Source of the DNA: an uncultured delta proteobacterium
Lineage (GTDB): Bacteria > Desulfobacterota > Desulfobulbia > Desulfobulbales > Desulfocapsaceae
Assembly (NCBI GenBank): GCA_903901335.1
Contig: CAIUQR010000083.1
Coordinates: forward strand, 16,866-80,865
Direction: 5' to 3'
DNA: 64,000 nucleotides
The notes beneath the pieces were generated by a model. The model was not told where the DNA came from. It did no database searches and was given only the letters and a program-made list of their open reading frames with translations. Positions 34,549 through 43,315 of the stretch are shown here, in pieces. The position numbers and the translations under genes are program-made. Each line of letters starts with the position of its first letter. Position 1 is the stretch's first letter.

Positions 34549-37247
34549 ATTCTACCGATAGCCTGCAGAGCGCGAGAATGTGGTGGCAACGACTCATCGG
34601 AAAAAACCGGCCGGCCCGCAGAGATGCCGCCGAAATCGATATCTGGCGCCTGCAATCTCTTTTCAATAATTTCAGAAGGATACTCTTTCTCAACAATGCC
34701 ATATTGGAAGATATGGCCCATATGGAACGTGCCCTTGGGGGAGAATATATTTTCGACAGGACCTTCCTTGAGACATCGGTCCGCACCATTGCCTCACGTG
34801 TCCACCATGTTACCTACAACATTAATGCCCTGACAGGGAACGCCTACATCCCTCTCTATGATAAGTATCAGGATATCCGGACAATCCTTGACGATATCCT
34901 CTCAGGCAATGTCCGTGCCCTTGCCTGCGCCCCGGTTCTGCCTCTCCATGCCGTCGGCTGGGAGATGGAACCGCTGGTCGGCATCGATCTGGTCTGCCTG
35001 GCGGAACTGCGGCATCATCCGGGAATCCGGATGGCGGAGGGTTTTATTATCACCGCTGAAGGCACCCGGGCCCTGAGCGGACGGGAGTTGCCGGATGCGG
35101 ATCGCACCCGCATCCCGATTGCAGAGGTGAGGGCGGCGATCGACGAGCAGTTCAATATCTTGCTGAGCAAACAATCGGTACGAGGTTTTTCCGTGGTGGT
35201 CACCCGGATCGAGGGCGAGGAAGAACTGGTCCGGGAACTCGGGAGGTTTTCTCTGGTGCCTGTTGCGGATGGTTCCGGAGTGGCTGTTCTTCAGGAAGGT
35301 TCGATTCTTGCTTCATCTGCAACCTTCACACCGGTGGCTCCGCCGGAAATCATCACACCCCCGCCTTCCCCAGACAGCCTCCCTGTCGACCATTACGTCC
35401 AGGGTCTGGAGCAGATAGTCCGCACGGTTTTTTCATGGTTAGCTCCAGCCGGGAAGGAACCGGTAGACCACATTGCTGTCTTTGTCCGTCGTTCACCACC
35501 GGCGATCATTTCCGGAACCGTACAGACCCGGACAAGGATCTCCTGTTCATTTGAGACCCTGGCCATTACCGCCAACCTGCAGGATACAAATGATGCCGGT
35601 GACACCTTCCTGCTCCGCCGGACATATCCTTTCGATCTGATCCAGTCAACCATCAGTCCGCGCCCTGCCGGCTACCGTTTCCCCGACGACAGCCTCGCTA
35701 CAAGCCAAGGGGCTGCGTACAGTTCGTTCGGGCGAGGATCGGCCCTGGTGGAAATCAAGATGATGAAAAGATTGGCGGAAACGGCAATGACACTTGAACG
35801 GATGCTGGGTTCGGCGGTTGCCGTGCGATGGGAGTGCCTGGGTGATGGCAGCTTCCGTATCACCGGCCTTACCCCGATGCCGGTCATGCTCGAAGAGATC
35901 CCCGGCCATGAACTGGTCCTCGAACGCGAGGCAGCAGAAATCCTCTGCCAAGGCGGCCAGATGGTACAATCGGGTGTTGCCGCGGGCAGTGTCGTCCATG
36001 TAACCGACGAGATGACTCCCTCGGACTTTCCCGCCGGGGCCGTGGCTGTCGCCCGGGCAGCCTCACCGCAATTAACCCCTGTGCTGCAGCGGGCGGCCGC
36101 CGTCATCACTGAAAACGGTACGACAACCGGTCACCTGGCCACAGTCGCCCGGGAATTGCGGCTGCCCGCCCTCTTCGGTGTCCCTGGCGCACTCGCCCTG
36201 CTTCCTCCGGGAACTGAGGTGACGGTGGATGCCGGCGAGACCACTGTCTACCGGGGGATTCTCGACCTGCTGCTGCGACACGGAGCAAGAGAAATGGACC
36301 TCTCTCCTTCCGACCCGGAATACAGGACCCTGCGCCGGCTGGTGCGTTTCATCATGCCGCTGAATCTGGTCAACCCCGAATCGCCCGACTTTTCAGCCCA
36401 GGGATGCCGGACCTTCCATGATATCATCCACTTCTGTCATGAAAAGGCGGTTGACGAACTGGCTCATTTTCAGGAGCATCGACCGGGACTGGGCGCGATC
36501 CGCACCCGGCGGATGAACCTTGGCGTACCGATGGATATACGGGTCCTCGATATCGGGGGGGGGATGACGACACCGGCCACCGACGAACCAACCGCCGACG
36601 AGGCCCGCTCCGAGCCTTTTTCGATCTTTCTGGAAGGGCTGCTCAACCCTCAGGCCTGGGCAACTGAGCTCCCCTCCCTCGGGCTCAGGGATATCCTCTC
36701 CAGCATGCCCCGCAGCATGGGCATGCTTTCCGAATCGGTCGACAGCCTCGGAGAAAACCTGGCCATTGTCAGTCATGATTATATGAATGTCAGCCTCCGT
36801 CTCGGGTATCATTTCAGTGTCATCGATGCCCATCTGGGGAGTGATGGTTCCCGCAACTACGTCTATTTCCGGTTTGCCGGAGGCCTGGCCGACCCTGAAC
36901 GGCGCGGTCGCAGAGCGACCTTCATCAGCACTGTCCTCAAAGCCATGGACTTCAAGGTATCGATGAAAGGCGATCTGGTTATCGGCAGGCTGAAATCGGC
37001 AGAGTCAGCTACATTGCGTTCGGCCCTGTCCATTTTAGGGGCATTGACCGCATTTTCACGCCAGCGTGATACCGGCCTGTACAGTGATGCCGATACGAAT
37101 GCCCTTTTTATACTTTTTGCCAGCACCTTTTTAAGCGCCTTCAACCGGACAATCCCGTCAGTGCATGATCAGCCGGAACCGGAGTCCGTCAAAACGGCAG
37201 ATCCAGGAAATTCAGGAAAAAACGATGATACTGAGCCGCTTAATTGA
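34545..37247 (+). CDS. PEP-synthase-like protein 2 (degenerate ATP-grasp, intact phospho-His domain)
   Basis: A 900-residue paralog. The N-terminal helical domain (ALGGEYIFDRTFLE) and C-terminal domain (CRTFHDIIHFCHEKAV, DYMNVSLRLGYHF, FRFAGG) match paralog 1. The phospho-His domain is intact (H530 in TTTGHLATVAREL). The ATP-grasp has lost its key motifs: no RSS...ED...FAGQ segment is present. The end motif reads AVRWECLGDGSFRITGLTPM instead of the E-x-EW ... Q-x-RP form. It is predicted not to phosphorylate itself. The start is GTG, overlapping the receiver stop as GTGA. A Pro/Ser/Glu-rich tail ends the protein. Confidence 0.82.
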   Translation: MNSTDSLQSARMWWQRLIGKNRPARRDAAEIDIWRLQSLFNNFRRILFLNNAILEDMAHMERALGGEYIFDRTFLETSVRTIASRVHHVTYNINALTGNAYIPLYDKYQDIRTILDDILSGNVRALACAPVLPLHAVGWEMEPLVGIDLVCLAELRHHPGIRMAEGFIITAEGTRALSGRELPDADRTRIPIAEVRAAIDEQFNILLSKQSVRGFSVVVTRIEGEEELVRELGRFSLVPVADGSGVAVLQEGSILASSATFTPVAPPEIITPPPSPDSLPVDHYVQGLEQIVRTVFSWLAPAGKEPVDHIAVFVRRSPPAIISGTVQTRTRISCSFETLAITANLQDTNDAGDTFLLRRTYPFDLIQSTISPRPAGYRFPDDSLATSQGAAYSSFGRGSALVEIKMMKRLAETAMTLERMLGSAVAVRWECLGDGSFRITGLTPMPVMLEEIPGHELVLEREAAEILCQGGQMVQSGVAAGSVVHVTDEMTPSDFPAGAVAVARAASPQLTPVLQRAAAVITENGTTTGHLATVARELRLPALFGVPGALALLPPGTEVTVDAGETTVYRGILDLLLRHGAREMDLSPSDPEYRTLRRLVRFIMPLNLVNPESPDFSAQGCRTFHDIIHFCHEKAVDELAHFQEHRPGLGAIRTRRMNLGVPMDIRVLDIGGGMTTPATDEPTADEARSEPFSIFLEGLLNPQAWATELPSLGLRDILSSMPRSMGMLSESVDSLGENLAIVSHDYMNVSLRLGYHFSVIDAHLGSDGSRNYVYFRFAGGLADPERRGRRATFISTVLKAMDFKVSMKGDLVIGRLKSAESATLRSALSILGALTAFSRQRDTGLYSDADTNALFILFASTFLSAFNRTIPSVHDQPEPESVKTADPGNSGKNDDTEPLN

Positions 37248-39978
37248 TATTTTCCGCAACCGGAAACAGGCGAGAGAGAAAGAGGCCCTGACGGAATTGA
37301 AGGCACGCTATCATGCCTTTCGGATATTTCTCGAAAATAACGGCAGGGCACTTGAGCTTCTTGTGACTATCGATGGTCTGCTCAATCGCGGCGAAGAAAT
37401 CGAAATCCGGGCCTCGACCGAAGAGCTGCTGGCCGTTACCGGAGAGCTGGTCGACGGCCTGAACCTGCTCTCCGGAGATGGCCATGCCGGGCTTTACCCG
37501 CTCCATGGTCATATGGCCGCAGACGTGTTGAAACATCTGGATATTCTCTCCGATCATCCGACACTTCAGGCCTACTGTCCGGCACTGGACGAGCTTGCCC
37601 CCGAAGCCCAACTCCTGGCCGGGACGAAGGCAGCCAATCTGGCCCGACTTAGGCGTTTAGGGCTGCCGGTTCCCAACGGATTCGTCTGCACGACCAGAGC
37701 CTGTAAGAGGTTTATCGCAGGTGGAAAATTGGCAGCCGATATCCGCAGGATTTTACAGGAAGTTGAGTATTCGCAAAAAGATGTCCAGCAGGCAGCGACG
37801 CAGATCAAAGAGATGATTCTGCATGCACCGCTGCCCGAGGAAATTTCCACGGCGCTGACGGAGGCGTACAGACAGCTCGAAATGACGGAGGGCCGGGACG
37901 GCAATCATGCCGGACCGTTCGCTATCTCGGTACGCAGCAGTGGTGTATCGGAAGATGGAGTTGAGCACTCGTTTGCCGGCCAATACACTTCTCTCCTCAA
38001 CATCACCGGCATTCAAGCACTCTTTGACGCCTACCGGGAGGTTGTGGCCAGCGGATTGAGTGCCCGGGCGCTTTCTTACCGGCAGAACGCCGGGCTGTCA
38101 CTGGCCGATTTTGATTTTGCGGTATTGTGTCAGGTTATGGCTGACTCCTATTGTGCCGGTGTGCTGTTTACCCGCGATCCCTCCCAGCCGGAGAGCGAGC
38201 GCATGCTGATCAGCGCCGTCCCCGGTCTCGGAACCACTGCCGTAGACGGTTCCGCGGCAGCTGATCTCTACCGCCCCCAGCGAACTCACCAACGAAAAGT
38301 CACCCCCACCGGACACCGGGGAGGCAAGCCGAAAATCTCCAGGGCCCGCGCGGACCAACTTATGGAAGGCGCTGAAATCTCTCACAAAGCATTCCGGGAA
38401 GTGCCGGCAGCGGCAGGCGGTCTGGAGTTGGAACCCTTTCCGGCACAGGATGCTGAGGCACCCCTGTTGTCGGCTGAAATACTGGAAGAACTGGTGGACT
38501 TCGGGGAGATGCTTGAGAGTCTGGAAGGGATAGGGCAGGATGTTGAGTGGGCCTACTCAAAAGAGACGGGTTTAGCCATCCTGCAGATGCGCCCGTTGCT
38601 CCTTTCTTCCAGCAAGGGCCGAAGATTGCGCATGCCGGCGACCACTGTGCCGATCGTCTCCGGAACCTGCGCCGTGCATGGAAAGGCGGTAGGCAGAGTC
38701 CGCATTGTTCATTCGGCAGCAGAATTGATGCAGATCGACAAAACGCTCTCCGACGATACCACACTTGCACCCTGCATCCTTGTCCTGCCGCAGAGTATCG
38801 TTGATTCCGCGCGTCTTTTACAGACCTGCGCCGGACTTATCATCGAGGTCGGAAATCCGACGGATCACCTGTCCTGCATCGCCCGCGAATATGGTGTGCC
38901 GATGATCACCGGCGCTCAAACGGCTGTGTCGCGACTGCGTGAAGGGCAATGGGTCATTGTCGATGCCGACCAGGGCATGGTCCTGGAGGCCCCTGACTCC
39001 ATCCGGGACGCCGTTTCCCAGGCCCACACGGAACAGCAGACGGCACGGAGGAAGAAGGATTATCCCGGCCCGGCGCAGACGAGACACACCATCGTGCCGC
39101 CGGAGAGGCAGACATTGCGAAGAATGATCGTCCCTCTTAACCTGACCGATGCCTACGGCCCGACATTTTCCCGGATGGAGTGCAGGTCTATCCACGATAT
39201 CATCCGCTATACCCATGAAAAGGCGGTGCTCGCCATGTTCGATGCCGGGGATATGATCATGGAGGAGGCGGGTGGTCTGTTGCGGCCTCTGGATATCGGC
39301 GTTCCCTTCTCTTTTCTGGTGATAGATGTCGGAGGTGGGGTACGCAGGGAGGAAAAGACCTCTTTGCGGCAACGACTGGCGCTGCAGCACCCTTTGTCCA
39401 GAGCAGACATCCTTTCGGTGCCGCTGGCCGCACTCTGTGACGGACTGACCACACCGGGGCTTAGCTGGCATTCCGGACCGGACATCGACGCCCTGCCGGG
39501 AATTATGTCCCGGAGCATGCTGGACACACGGGGTGCCCGCCCGGCAGGATCATTCAACTACGCCCTGGCCGCCCGTGACTATCTCAACCTCAACGCCAGG
39601 GTCGAGTTCCACTTTGCGATGCTCGACGCCGTATGCGGAAAAGATACACATGCCAACTATATCCGCTTCCGGTTTAAAGGGGGTGGGGCAGGACTCGAAC
39701 GCGGCCATCGGCGGGCGGTCTTTCTCCGCCGGGTTCTTGAAGCCAACGCATTTTACACAACGGTAGCGGGTGATTTGATTACCGCCTCGCTGACAGGGGC
39801 CACAAAAGAGGTTGTTCATGCGCGGCTGGTCATGATCGGACGACTGCTCGGCTTCAGCAGATTTCTGGATGGGGTCATGACGAACGACGAAACTCCCGAG
39901 AAATTGGCTGAGGCATTTCTTGCCGGACGATTTGACACACGGGTCGTACAGAAAGAACTGGAAAAGGGTCGATTATAG
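37225..39978 (+). CDS. PEP-synthase-like phosphotransfer protein 3
   Basis: A 917-residue paralog. It retains the ATP-grasp signature RSSGVSEDGVEHSFAGQY (237-254) and DVEWAYSKETGLAILQMRPL, the phospho-His domain (H548 in PTDHLSCIAREYG), and the C-terminal domain (CRSIHDIIRYTHEKAV, DYLNLNARVEFHF, FRFKGG). A linker of about 60 residues rich in Arg/Pro (PQRTHQRKVTPTGHRGGKPK) interrupts the ATP-grasp at about 350-410. MILSRLIDIF is chosen as start (AGGAAAAAACG upstream), inside the end of gene 2. A longer frame begins 20 codons earlier. It is the last gene of the operon and converges with the phosphatase gene. Confidence 0.85.
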   Translation: MILSRLIDIFRNRKQAREKEALTELKARYHAFRIFLENNGRALELLVTIDGLLNRGEEIEIRASTEELLAVTGELVDGLNLLSGDGHAGLYPLHGHMAADVLKHLDILSDHPTLQAYCPALDELAPEAQLLAGTKAANLARLRRLGLPVPNGFVCTTRACKRFIAGGKLAADIRRILQEVEYSQKDVQQAATQIKEMILHAPLPEEISTALTEAYRQLEMTEGRDGNHAGPFAISVRSSGVSEDGVEHSFAGQYTSLLNITGIQALFDAYREVVASGLSARALSYRQNAGLSLADFDFAVLCQVMADSYCAGVLFTRDPSQPESERMLISAVPGLGTTAVDGSAAADLYRPQRTHQRKVTPTGHRGGKPKISRARADQLMEGAEISHKAFREVPAAAGGLELEPFPAQDAEAPLLSAEILEELVDFGEMLESLEGIGQDVEWAYSKETGLAILQMRPLLLSSSKGRRLRMPATTVPIVSGTCAVHGKAVGRVRIVHSAAELMQIDKTLSDDTTLAPCILVLPQSIVDSARLLQTCAGLIIEVGNPTDHLSCIAREYGVPMITGAQTAVSRLREGQWVIVDADQGMVLEAPDSIRDAVSQAHTEQQTARRKKDYPGPAQTRHTIVPPERQTLRRMIVPLNLTDAYGPTFSRMECRSIHDIIRYTHEKAVLAMFDAGDMIMEEAGGLLRPLDIGVPFSFLVIDVGGGVRREEKTSLRQRLALQHPLSRADILSVPLAALCDGLTTPGLSWHSGPDIDALPGIMSRSMLDTRGARPAGSFNYALAARDYLNLNARVEFHFAMLDAVCGKDTHANYIRFRFKGGGAGLERGHRRAVFLRRVLEANAFYTTVAGDLITASLTGATKEVVHARLVMIGRLLGFSRFLDGVMTNDETPEKLAEAFLAGRFDTRVVQKELEKGRL

Positions 39979-39990
39979 GGGCGAATTGCC

Positions 39991-40683
39991 TCAGGCGTGA
40001 TAGAAACGCAGATCCGGCAACTCCACCGCGGTCAGGAAATTACCATACACCGCTCCTGTGTCGATGCCGATGCGGTCGGTCATGACCAGCGGAGTTTCAA
40101 AAGGCACGTGGCCGAATACGATGATTTGTCCCGTCAAGCAGAAGTCTTCCCTGGCTAATCGCCTGCTGGCCAGAAGACTTGCCTCGGCATACCGCTGAGA
40201 CTGCGGGGCATCCGTCCTTGTTTTCGCCAGGGCCAGTTTCTCTTCATCGATATCCGCATGGGTAAAAAGATAGTTACCGGCGACAAAGGAAAACTTGAGC
40301 GTCTGCAAGAAATCCTGATGTTCCGGAGGCATACAGGAAAGGTCCCGGATCATGCGCACCGAAGAGCCATAGCTTGCCGCCGTCGCCTCGACCCCCATCG
40401 TGCGCAACATATGCAGGGTTTCCACATCCCCCGTTGCCGCATAGTCCAAGAGCGCCTGTTCATGGTTTCCTTTGAGAAAAACCACCTGGTTACAGGTTGC
40501 TCTGATGTGCAGAAGGGTGTCGAGAACCTTTCTGGAATCCGGCCCCCTATTGATATAATCTCCAAGAAAAACAATAATATCCTCGTCGTTATCGACAGGC
40601 AGGCGTCCCAGAAGGCTACTAAGCTTGTTATTACAGCCATGGATATCACCTATTGCAAATATCTTTCGTACCGGCGGAAACAT
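39991..40683 (-). CDS. PPP-family metallophosphatase (Ser/Thr phosphatase-like)
   Basis: A 230-residue phosphatase with the family metal motifs GDIHG (residues about 12-16), GDYINRGPDS and GNHE, plus later His residues (THADID, GHVPFE). The family removes phosphate from Ser/Thr, sometimes His, or from dinucleotides. It starts three bases after the stop of the receiver-Lon gene, so the two are one operon. It faces the PEP-synthase-like operon end to end with only 12 bases between stops. Reversal of phosphorylation in this locus is a reasonable guess only. Confidence 0.9.
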   Translation of the reverse strand: MFPPVRKIFAIGDIHGCNNKLSSLLGRLPVDNDEDIIVFLGDYINRGPDSRKVLDTLLHIRATCNQVVFLKGNHEQALLDYAATGDVETLHMLRTMGVEATAASYGSSVRMIRDLSCMPPEHQDFLQTLKFSFVAGNYLFTHADIDEEKLALAKTRTDAPQSQRYAEASLLASRRLAREDFCLTGQIIVFGHVPFETPLVMTDRIGIDTGAVYGNFLTAVELPDLRFYHA

Positions 40684-40686
40684 TAC

Positions 40687-42717
40687 CTACCTCTTGGCCT
40701 CAAGGACCCTGTCGACGACCTCATCTGCACTAGCTACAAGCGCCAGTTCGAGCCCTTCTTTCACGTCGATGTCAAGGGCTTCAACCTCTTCTTTGTTGGC
40801 CCGCGGCAATATAACACACCGCACACCCGCCCGTTTGGCGGCAAGAATTTTTTCTCTGATACCACTGATGGGGAGAACCCGCCCGCTGAGCGTCATTTCG
40901 CCCGTGAGCGCCACATCCCGGCGGGCTGGACGCCGGGTGAGGAGGGACAGAAGCGCTGCAAATATGGTTATGCCTGCTGATGGTCCGTCTTTCGGAATGG
41001 CCCCGGAGGGAAAGTGGATATGGATGTCGATGTCTTTGAAAAAATTGTCGATTATGCCGAATTCGAGAGTCCTGCTCCGGATAAAACTAAGCACGGTCTG
41101 TGCCGATTCCTGCAACACATCACCTAGCGAACCCGTCAACAGAAGCCTCCCCGAGCCGGGCATTGAGACGGTTTCGACATTGATGATCTCGCCTCCCGTC
41201 TCGGCCCAGACAAGGCCTGTCGCAATACCGATTCGCGCCTCCGCTTCCGCCGCTTCCCGGAAAAATTTCCGTGGGCCGAGAAGACGGGAAACGGTGTCGG
41301 CGTCCATTTCCACGGTCTGGTCATACTTCTCTGTTTTCAAACTGAGCAGCGCAATTTTTCGACAGATATCGGCAAGTTCCCTTTCAAGATTCCGCAGCCC
41401 CGATTCTCTCGTATAGTCTGAAATCACCCGCGAAATCGCTTCCGGAGAAAAATGAACAGTCTCTCTGGGCAACCCTGCGGCCTTGAGTTGCCGGGGCAGA
41501 ATGAACTGTTGCGCGATCTTCAGCTTCTCCTTTTCAGTATATCCTGCAAATTCGATGCGCTCCATACGATCGAGAAGAGGGCCGGGGATTTTTGAAATAT
41601 CATTAGCCGTAGCAATAAACATGATCCGGGAAAGGTCAAAAGGAACATCCAGATAGTGGTCCGAAAATCGGACATTCTGTTCAGGATCAAGGACCTCAAG
41701 AAATACAGAGGCCAGATCGCCGCGAAAATCCTGACCGATTTTATCTATCTCGTCCAGCATAAAAACCGGATTATTGACTCCCACCCGCCTCAACTCCGTG
41801 ATAATACGACCGGGCAGGGCGCCGACGTAAGTTCGCCTGTGGCCGCGCAATTCTGCCTCATCCCTGAGACCCGCAAGAGACACTCGCACGAACTGACGCT
41901 GCAGGGCCTCGGCAATGGCCCGGCCGACCGAGGTCTTGCCGGTGCCGGGAGGCCCGGTGAAGCAGAGTATCGGGCCTTTGCCCATTTCGACGAAGATCTT
42001 CTTTTCCAGAACCTCTTTTACTGTCTTGCGCAACTCGTCGAGGTTAACGGGCTTTCCGAGGTAATGAGCCGCCCCTTTCTTCAGGGCCTCCACCGCTGAG
42101 CTGACAGTGGCAAAGCCCGTCACCATGATCACTGGGATATCCGGAGACGCCCGGTTGATCTGCTGCAGCAGTTCAATACCGTCCATACGCTCCATCTTCA
42201 GATCGGTGATAACCAGATCTATGTCCGTCCTGGCCAGAACCTTCAGGGCCTCAAGGCCGTTATCGGCACTGTGACAGATGTACCCGTCCTTTTTCAGCAC
42301 ATGTTCCATATTGGAACGGGCTATCTCTTCATCATCGACGATCAGGATATTCTGCTGCGCCTTGCTGCACAGGGTCTTGGCGGCCAGAAATTCAAGAATC
42401 CGTTGTTTGACCTGGGAGAGGCCATAGTGCCTGGTATCGAGAAGAGACTGGGCCCGAGCCAGTTCAAGTTTGCCCTGCGAGGATGTGTTCCACGGCAAAG
42501 AGAGCACCAGTTCTATATAATTGAAACCGACGGAATACTCGGCAACAGCAGAATCGGTTTTCTCGAGTTTTTCAAGCTCCTTGGAAACCGCCTCGGTGAC
42601 ATAAGGAGGAAGACCTGCCTCATCTATCCGGGAGCGAAGCTTAGCCAGGGGAGAGACTGGCTCCGATGTCCCCTGGGGCGATTCCACAACATGTTCAACT
42701 TTTCTTTTAAAAAACAT
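40687..42717 (-). CDS. Lon-type protease with a receiver domain inserted before the AAA+ core
   Basis: A 676-residue protein. Residues 25-115 match the helical segment that precedes the ATPase in LonA (YIELVLSLPW ... HYGLSQVKQRILEFLAA); the usual N-terminal substrate domain is missing. At about 117 a complete receiver domain begins (D128/D129, phospho-acceptor D172, K222) and ends near 243. The Lon sequence then resumes exactly where expected with KGPILCFTGPPGTGKTSVG. Walker B is VFMLDEIDKI. The protease Ser (PKDGPSAG) and Lys (GIREKI) are present. It should be an ATP-dependent protease gated by phosphorylation. RBS GGGGAAGG precedes the start. Confidence 0.93.
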   Translation of the reverse strand: MFFKRKVEHVVESPQGTSEPVSPLAKLRSRIDEAGLPPYVTEAVSKELEKLEKTDSAVAEYSVGFNYIELVLSLPWNTSSQGKLELARAQSLLDTRHYGLSQVKQRILEFLAAKTLCSKAQQNILIVDDEEIARSNMEHVLKKDGYICHSADNGLEALKVLARTDIDLVITDLKMERMDGIELLQQINRASPDIPVIMVTGFATVSSAVEALKKGAAHYLGKPVNLDELRKTVKEVLEKKIFVEMGKGPILCFTGPPGTGKTSVGRAIAEALQRQFVRVSLAGLRDEAELRGHRRTYVGALPGRIITELRRVGVNNPVFMLDEIDKIGQDFRGDLASVFLEVLDPEQNVRFSDHYLDVPFDLSRIMFIATANDISKIPGPLLDRMERIEFAGYTEKEKLKIAQQFILPRQLKAAGLPRETVHFSPEAISRVISDYTRESGLRNLERELADICRKIALLSLKTEKYDQTVEMDADTVSRLLGPRKFFREAAEAEARIGIATGLVWAETGGEIINVETVSMPGSGRLLLTGSLGDVLQESAQTVLSFIRSRTLEFGIIDNFFKDIDIHIHFPSGAIPKDGPSAGITIFAALLSLLTRRPARRDVALTGEMTLSGRVLPISGIREKILAAKRAGVRCVILPRANKEEVEALDIDVKEGLELALVASADEVVDRVLEAKR

Positions 42718-43094
42718 ACCACCTTCCCCTTACAGTTTTCCCTGTTATCCCAGAAAACGGGACGCTACCCAAACGATGATAACGTTTCCCCGCCATATGG
42801 AAATTCAGCCGGCTCCTGGTCACCCGTCGAATAAATGATCCAAACCCGTCGAAATGAAATGCAATATTAATTCCAGTCTGCATCTTTCGATCAGCTATCC
42901 TGTAAAAAAACTCTCTGCAATATTCTCCCCTTCTCAATAAAAAACGTCAGTAGAGGCACCTATCCTACCCCCAACCGACCAGCCCGACAATCCTTCTTTT
43001 CAATATGACGGCCAGATCGGCCACCCGGTCTCTGTCCATCTGCCCGAATTGGATAATCTGCCGAGGAGTTACCTCTCATACTCATTCCGCGTCG

Positions 43095-43184
43095 TGTTGC
43101 ATCCTGCACAGGGATGTTGCAATATGTAACACTCGATTAAACATATCCCGCTAAATTTCTGTGATATTGTTGCTCTCTGCAACA
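43095..43184. promoter_or_regulatory. Three palindromic activator sites upstream of the Usp-like/tauE operon
   Basis: TGTTGCATCCTGCACA (43095-43110), TGTTGCAATATGTAACA (43115-43131) and TGTTGCTCTCTGCAACA (43168-43184) share the form TGTTGC-N4/5-GCAACA. Their centres are about 20 and 53 bases apart, close to two and five helical turns, so all would face the same side of the DNA. They lie about 75-160 bases upstream of the -24 box at 43257, as expected for sigma-54 activator sites. Confidence 0.8.
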
Positions 43185-43256
43185 CCCTAATTAATCTCAT
43201 CTATTCACAGTAAAATATATTGTTATAAATCAATATATTACACAAACAAGAAGACT

Positions 43257-43271
43257 TGGCATAGTTTTTGA
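43257..43271 (+). promoter_or_regulatory. Probable sigma-54 (-24/-12) promoter of the Usp-like/tauE operon
   Basis: TGGCAT-N5-TTGA has GG at -24 and GA ten bases further instead of the preferred GC at -12. The perfect -24 box and the three palindromes upstream support the call, and the -12 mismatch lowers it. Transcription would start near 43283, which rules out the TTG at 43268 as translation start. Confidence 0.6.
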
Positions 43272-43315
43272 GAATAGAGAGCAAACACATAATCATTTTC
43301 GCATACGGGACGATC

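Larger units (their letters stand above)
42718..43315. other. Divergent regulatory region between receiver-Lon and Usp-like operon
   Basis: There is no gene with a plausible start in these roughly 600 bases. The part from 43090 on holds three near-identical palindromes and a -24/-12 promoter, listed separately. The part from 42720 to 43080 shows no pattern I can interpret and probably contains the promoter of the receiver-Lon gene. Confidence 0.6.

Noticed and set aside
43268-43315. TTG start for the Usp-like gene
   Set aside because: It falls inside the -12 element of the predicted sigma-54 promoter, upstream of the likely transcription start; the ATG at 43316 is preferred.
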